Assembly (NCBI RefSeq): GCF_910577125.1
Contig: NZ_CAJTMN010000101.1
Coordinates: 1 to 6,962 of the forward strand
Length of the DNA stretch: 6,962 nucleotides
Source of the DNA: an uncultured Rikenella sp.
GTDB lineage: Bacteria > Bacteroidota > Bacteroidia > Bacteroidales > Rikenellaceae
Direction: 5' to 3'
Shown: positions 6,079 to 6,962 of the stretch, piece by piece
Position numbering within the stretch: position 1 is the first letter of the stretch
How the letters are laid out: each line of letters opens with the position of its first letter
Notes under the pieces: generated by a model
What the model saw: the letters and a program-made list of their open reading frames with translations, nothing else
Databases searched by the model: none
Told to the model about the DNA's origin: nothing
Program-made: the position numbers and the translations under genes

Positions 6079-6555
6079 ATGGACATGGAGAAAAAAGCCA
6101 TCTTCGCCGGGTCTTTCGATCCGTTTACGGCCGGTCACGAAAATATCGTGCGGCGGGCGCTCGCTCTGTTCGACGAAGTTGTCGTGGGGGTGGGCTACAA
6201 CATCAAGAAAAAGGGGCTCCTGACGATGGAAAACCGTGTCCGGCTGATCCGCGATGTGTTTCGCGCGGAGCCGCGGGTGCGGGTGGAGACCTATGACGGA
6301 CTGACGGCGGATTTCTGTCACCGACAGGGAATCAATATCTTGCTGCGGGGGTTGCGGTCGGTGGATGATTTCGAGAGCGACCGCACGATCGATGCGATCA
6401 ACAAGCGGCTGGATCCGGGAATCGAGACCTTTTATCTGTTGACGGATCCGTATCTGGGAGCCATCTCGTCGGCGGTGGTCAAGGAGCTGTATGTCCACAA
6501 GGCTGATCTCGAACGGTTTCTGCCGACGGGGATCGATCTCGAAAAATACTTGTAA
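6079..6555 (+). CDS. coaD: Phosphopantetheine adenylyltransferase CoaD
   Basis: CoaD transfers AMP from ATP to 4'-phosphopantetheine, giving dephospho-CoA, the penultimate step of coenzyme A synthesis in the cytosol. The 158-residue protein has the nucleotidyltransferase signature GSFDPFTAGH at 11-20, with His20 the second His-site residue of the (H/T)xGH motif. The family's LRGLRSVDDFE is at 89-99 and ISSAVVKE at 129-136. In most members the last motif reads SSxxVRE, so Arg is replaced by Lys here, a conservative change. Length is normal for the family. Two starts are possible (residue 1 or Met3), and the upstream one is taken. The gene is divergent from rpsP across 178 bases. No terminator follows: the right FISUMP cassette begins 21 bases after the stop, so coaD transcripts probably run through it. 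Confidence 0.95.
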   Translation: MDMEKKAIFAGSFDPFTAGHENIVRRALALFDEVVVGVGYNIKKKGLLTMENRVRLIRDVFRAEPRVRVETYDGLTADFCHRQGINILLRGLRSVDDFESDRTIDAINKRLDPGIETFYLLTDPYLGAISSAVVKELYVHKADLERFLPTGIDLEKYL

Positions 6556-6576
6556 TCCTTTTCTTCTGCAGTATCC

Positions 6577-6777
6577 TGTCCCGCCCCGGGCTACCGCGGC
6601 AGCGGCGAGGGCGCGTTGTGGTACGTCGGCAGCTTCGGGTACAGCTGGTCGTCCACGTCCTACGATTCGGGCGACCACTACCGTGGCATGTACTTGTACT
6701 TCTACGCGACGGTACTCTACCCCAGCTACGCGGCGTACCGGGCCAGCGGTTTTCAGTTGCGTTGCCTCTCGGAATAA
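6577..6777 (+). pseudogene. Orphan FISUMP C-terminal cassette (partial, no start)
   Basis: The frame encodes 66 residues beginning CPAPGYRG and ending GFQLRCLSE. It shares the framework of the left cassette (PAPG, GAL, VGS, SW, ST, GM, RA, GF) with a four-residue length difference in the middle. Eleven residues are Tyr, every one encoded by TAC, and most lie where FISUMP domains typically have Asn. No start codon, ribosome binding site or export signal precedes it. The first in-frame Met is deep inside. It opens 21 bases after the coaD stop and in the same frame. The 5' motif CCCGCCCCGGGCT (6580-6592) and the last 32 bases (6747-6778) are identical to the left cassette. As with the left copy, a silent donor segment is likelier than an expressed gene. 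Confidence 0.8.
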
Positions 6778-6778
6778 A
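6747..6778 (+). repeat. 32-bp exact 3' end shared by both cassettes
   Basis: These bases cover the last codons (GFQLRCLSE), the stop and one further base. They are identical, inverted, to 427-458. Protein-level constraint alone would not keep every synonymous site the same, so recent recombination or a DNA-level role is likely. Confidence 0.85.
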
Positions 6779-6793
6779 GTGCCTTCGGGCACT
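6778..6793 (+). other. TTCG-loop hairpin after the right cassette stop
   Basis: AGTGCC (6778-6783) pairs perfectly with GGCACT (6788-6793) around TTCG, closed by a C-G pair, the unusually stable C(UUCG)G tetraloop in RNA. It starts immediately after the stop codon. No T-run follows. The left cassette has a different small hairpin in the matching place. Confidence 0.65.
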
Positions 6794-6819
6794 CCGAAAT
6801 AGCCGGGTCTACCCTAACA

Positions 6820-6937
6820 GGCAACCTCTACCCTATTGGGCTGACCCAGCCGCAGCGAAACGTAGTTTCGCTCCGTCCCGCCGGGGTCACCCGGACGCCG
6901 CCCGCGTAGGGCAGTTCCGTCCGGCTCGAAGCTCGAC
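6820..6937 (+). repeat. 118-bp structured cassette tail, right copy
   Basis: This is the inverted match of 287-404, with six differences. Stem-loop 1 is AGCGAAAC/GTTTCGCT at 6854-6872. Stem-loop 2 is CCGGACG/CGTCCGG at 6891-6924, enclosing GCCC/GGGC. All 74 bases from 6854 to 6927 are identical to the left copy. It starts 42 bases after the cassette stop, against 23 on the left. The extra bases include a partial echo (TCTACCCTAA) of the tail's own start. Confidence 0.85.
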
Positions 6938-6962
6938 AGTCGCCCGCCCCGCTTAAAGAGGA
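6938..6962 (+). repeat. Probable start of a hairpin array, cut by the window end
   Basis: After AAGCTCGAC the sequence contains CGCTTAAAGAGGA, close to the CGCCTTAAAAAGGGA that leads into hairpin unit A on the - strand of the left array (read from 180 downward). The window ends just where the GGAAATC stem would begin. Suggestive only. Confidence 0.4.

Noticed and set aside
5923..6792. 289-residue open frame antisense to coaD and the right cassette
   Set aside because: It overlaps a certain coaD gene and runs through the rpsP promoter region; no family resemblance seen.

Overview
The window looks like a piece of a high-GC Bacteroidales chromosome, most likely Alistipes or another member of the Rikenellaceae. 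This is inferred from several things: the S16 protein with a long alanine-rich tail, the 557-residue nucleoside kinase carrying tRNA-synthetase-like N-terminal domains, a TAnnTTTG-type promoter, weak Shine-Dalgarno signals, and C-terminal pieces of the Fibrobacter succinogenes major paralogous (FISUMP) domain. No sequence search was possible, so the genus is a guess.

The centre (about 645-6555) is ordinary core genome. On the + strand lie a secreted 5'-nucleotidase C-terminal-domain protein (645-1844) and a nucleoside/uridine kinase (1905-3578), which ends in a clear stem-loop terminator (3608-3637). Converging on it from the - strand is an apparent operon: rpsP (S16, 5900-5334), rimM (5226-4642) and a seven-repeat Sel1-like protein (4610-3723). 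A strong intrinsic terminator sits between rpsP and rimM. Divergent from rpsP is coaD (6079-6555), the penultimate enzyme of coenzyme A synthesis. The first pair fits nucleoside salvage, and rpsP-rimM fits 30S subunit assembly.

The unusual part is at the two ends. At each end, pointing outward and packed against a housekeeping gene, lies a start-less cassette encoding only the last 62 or 66 residues of a FISUMP domain (428-616 on the - strand; 6577-6777 on the + strand). The two share a short 5' boundary motif and an identical 32-bp 3' end, but differ through most of the interior. Each is followed by a small GC-rich hairpin and then by a 118-bp tail with only six differences between copies and two perfect stem-loops. 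On the left the tail runs into a roughly 99-bp tandem array of hairpins whose outer stems are conserved while the inner stems differ; the right copy seems to be entering the same array when the window ends. This has the form of a dispersed family of promoterless, start-less variable-domain cassettes. It could be a silent reservoir for gene conversion into a surface protein, or the product of a diversity-generating or cassette-mobilising system encoded elsewhere. No reverse transcriptase, recombinase or full-length recipient gene is present here, so the mechanism is inference.
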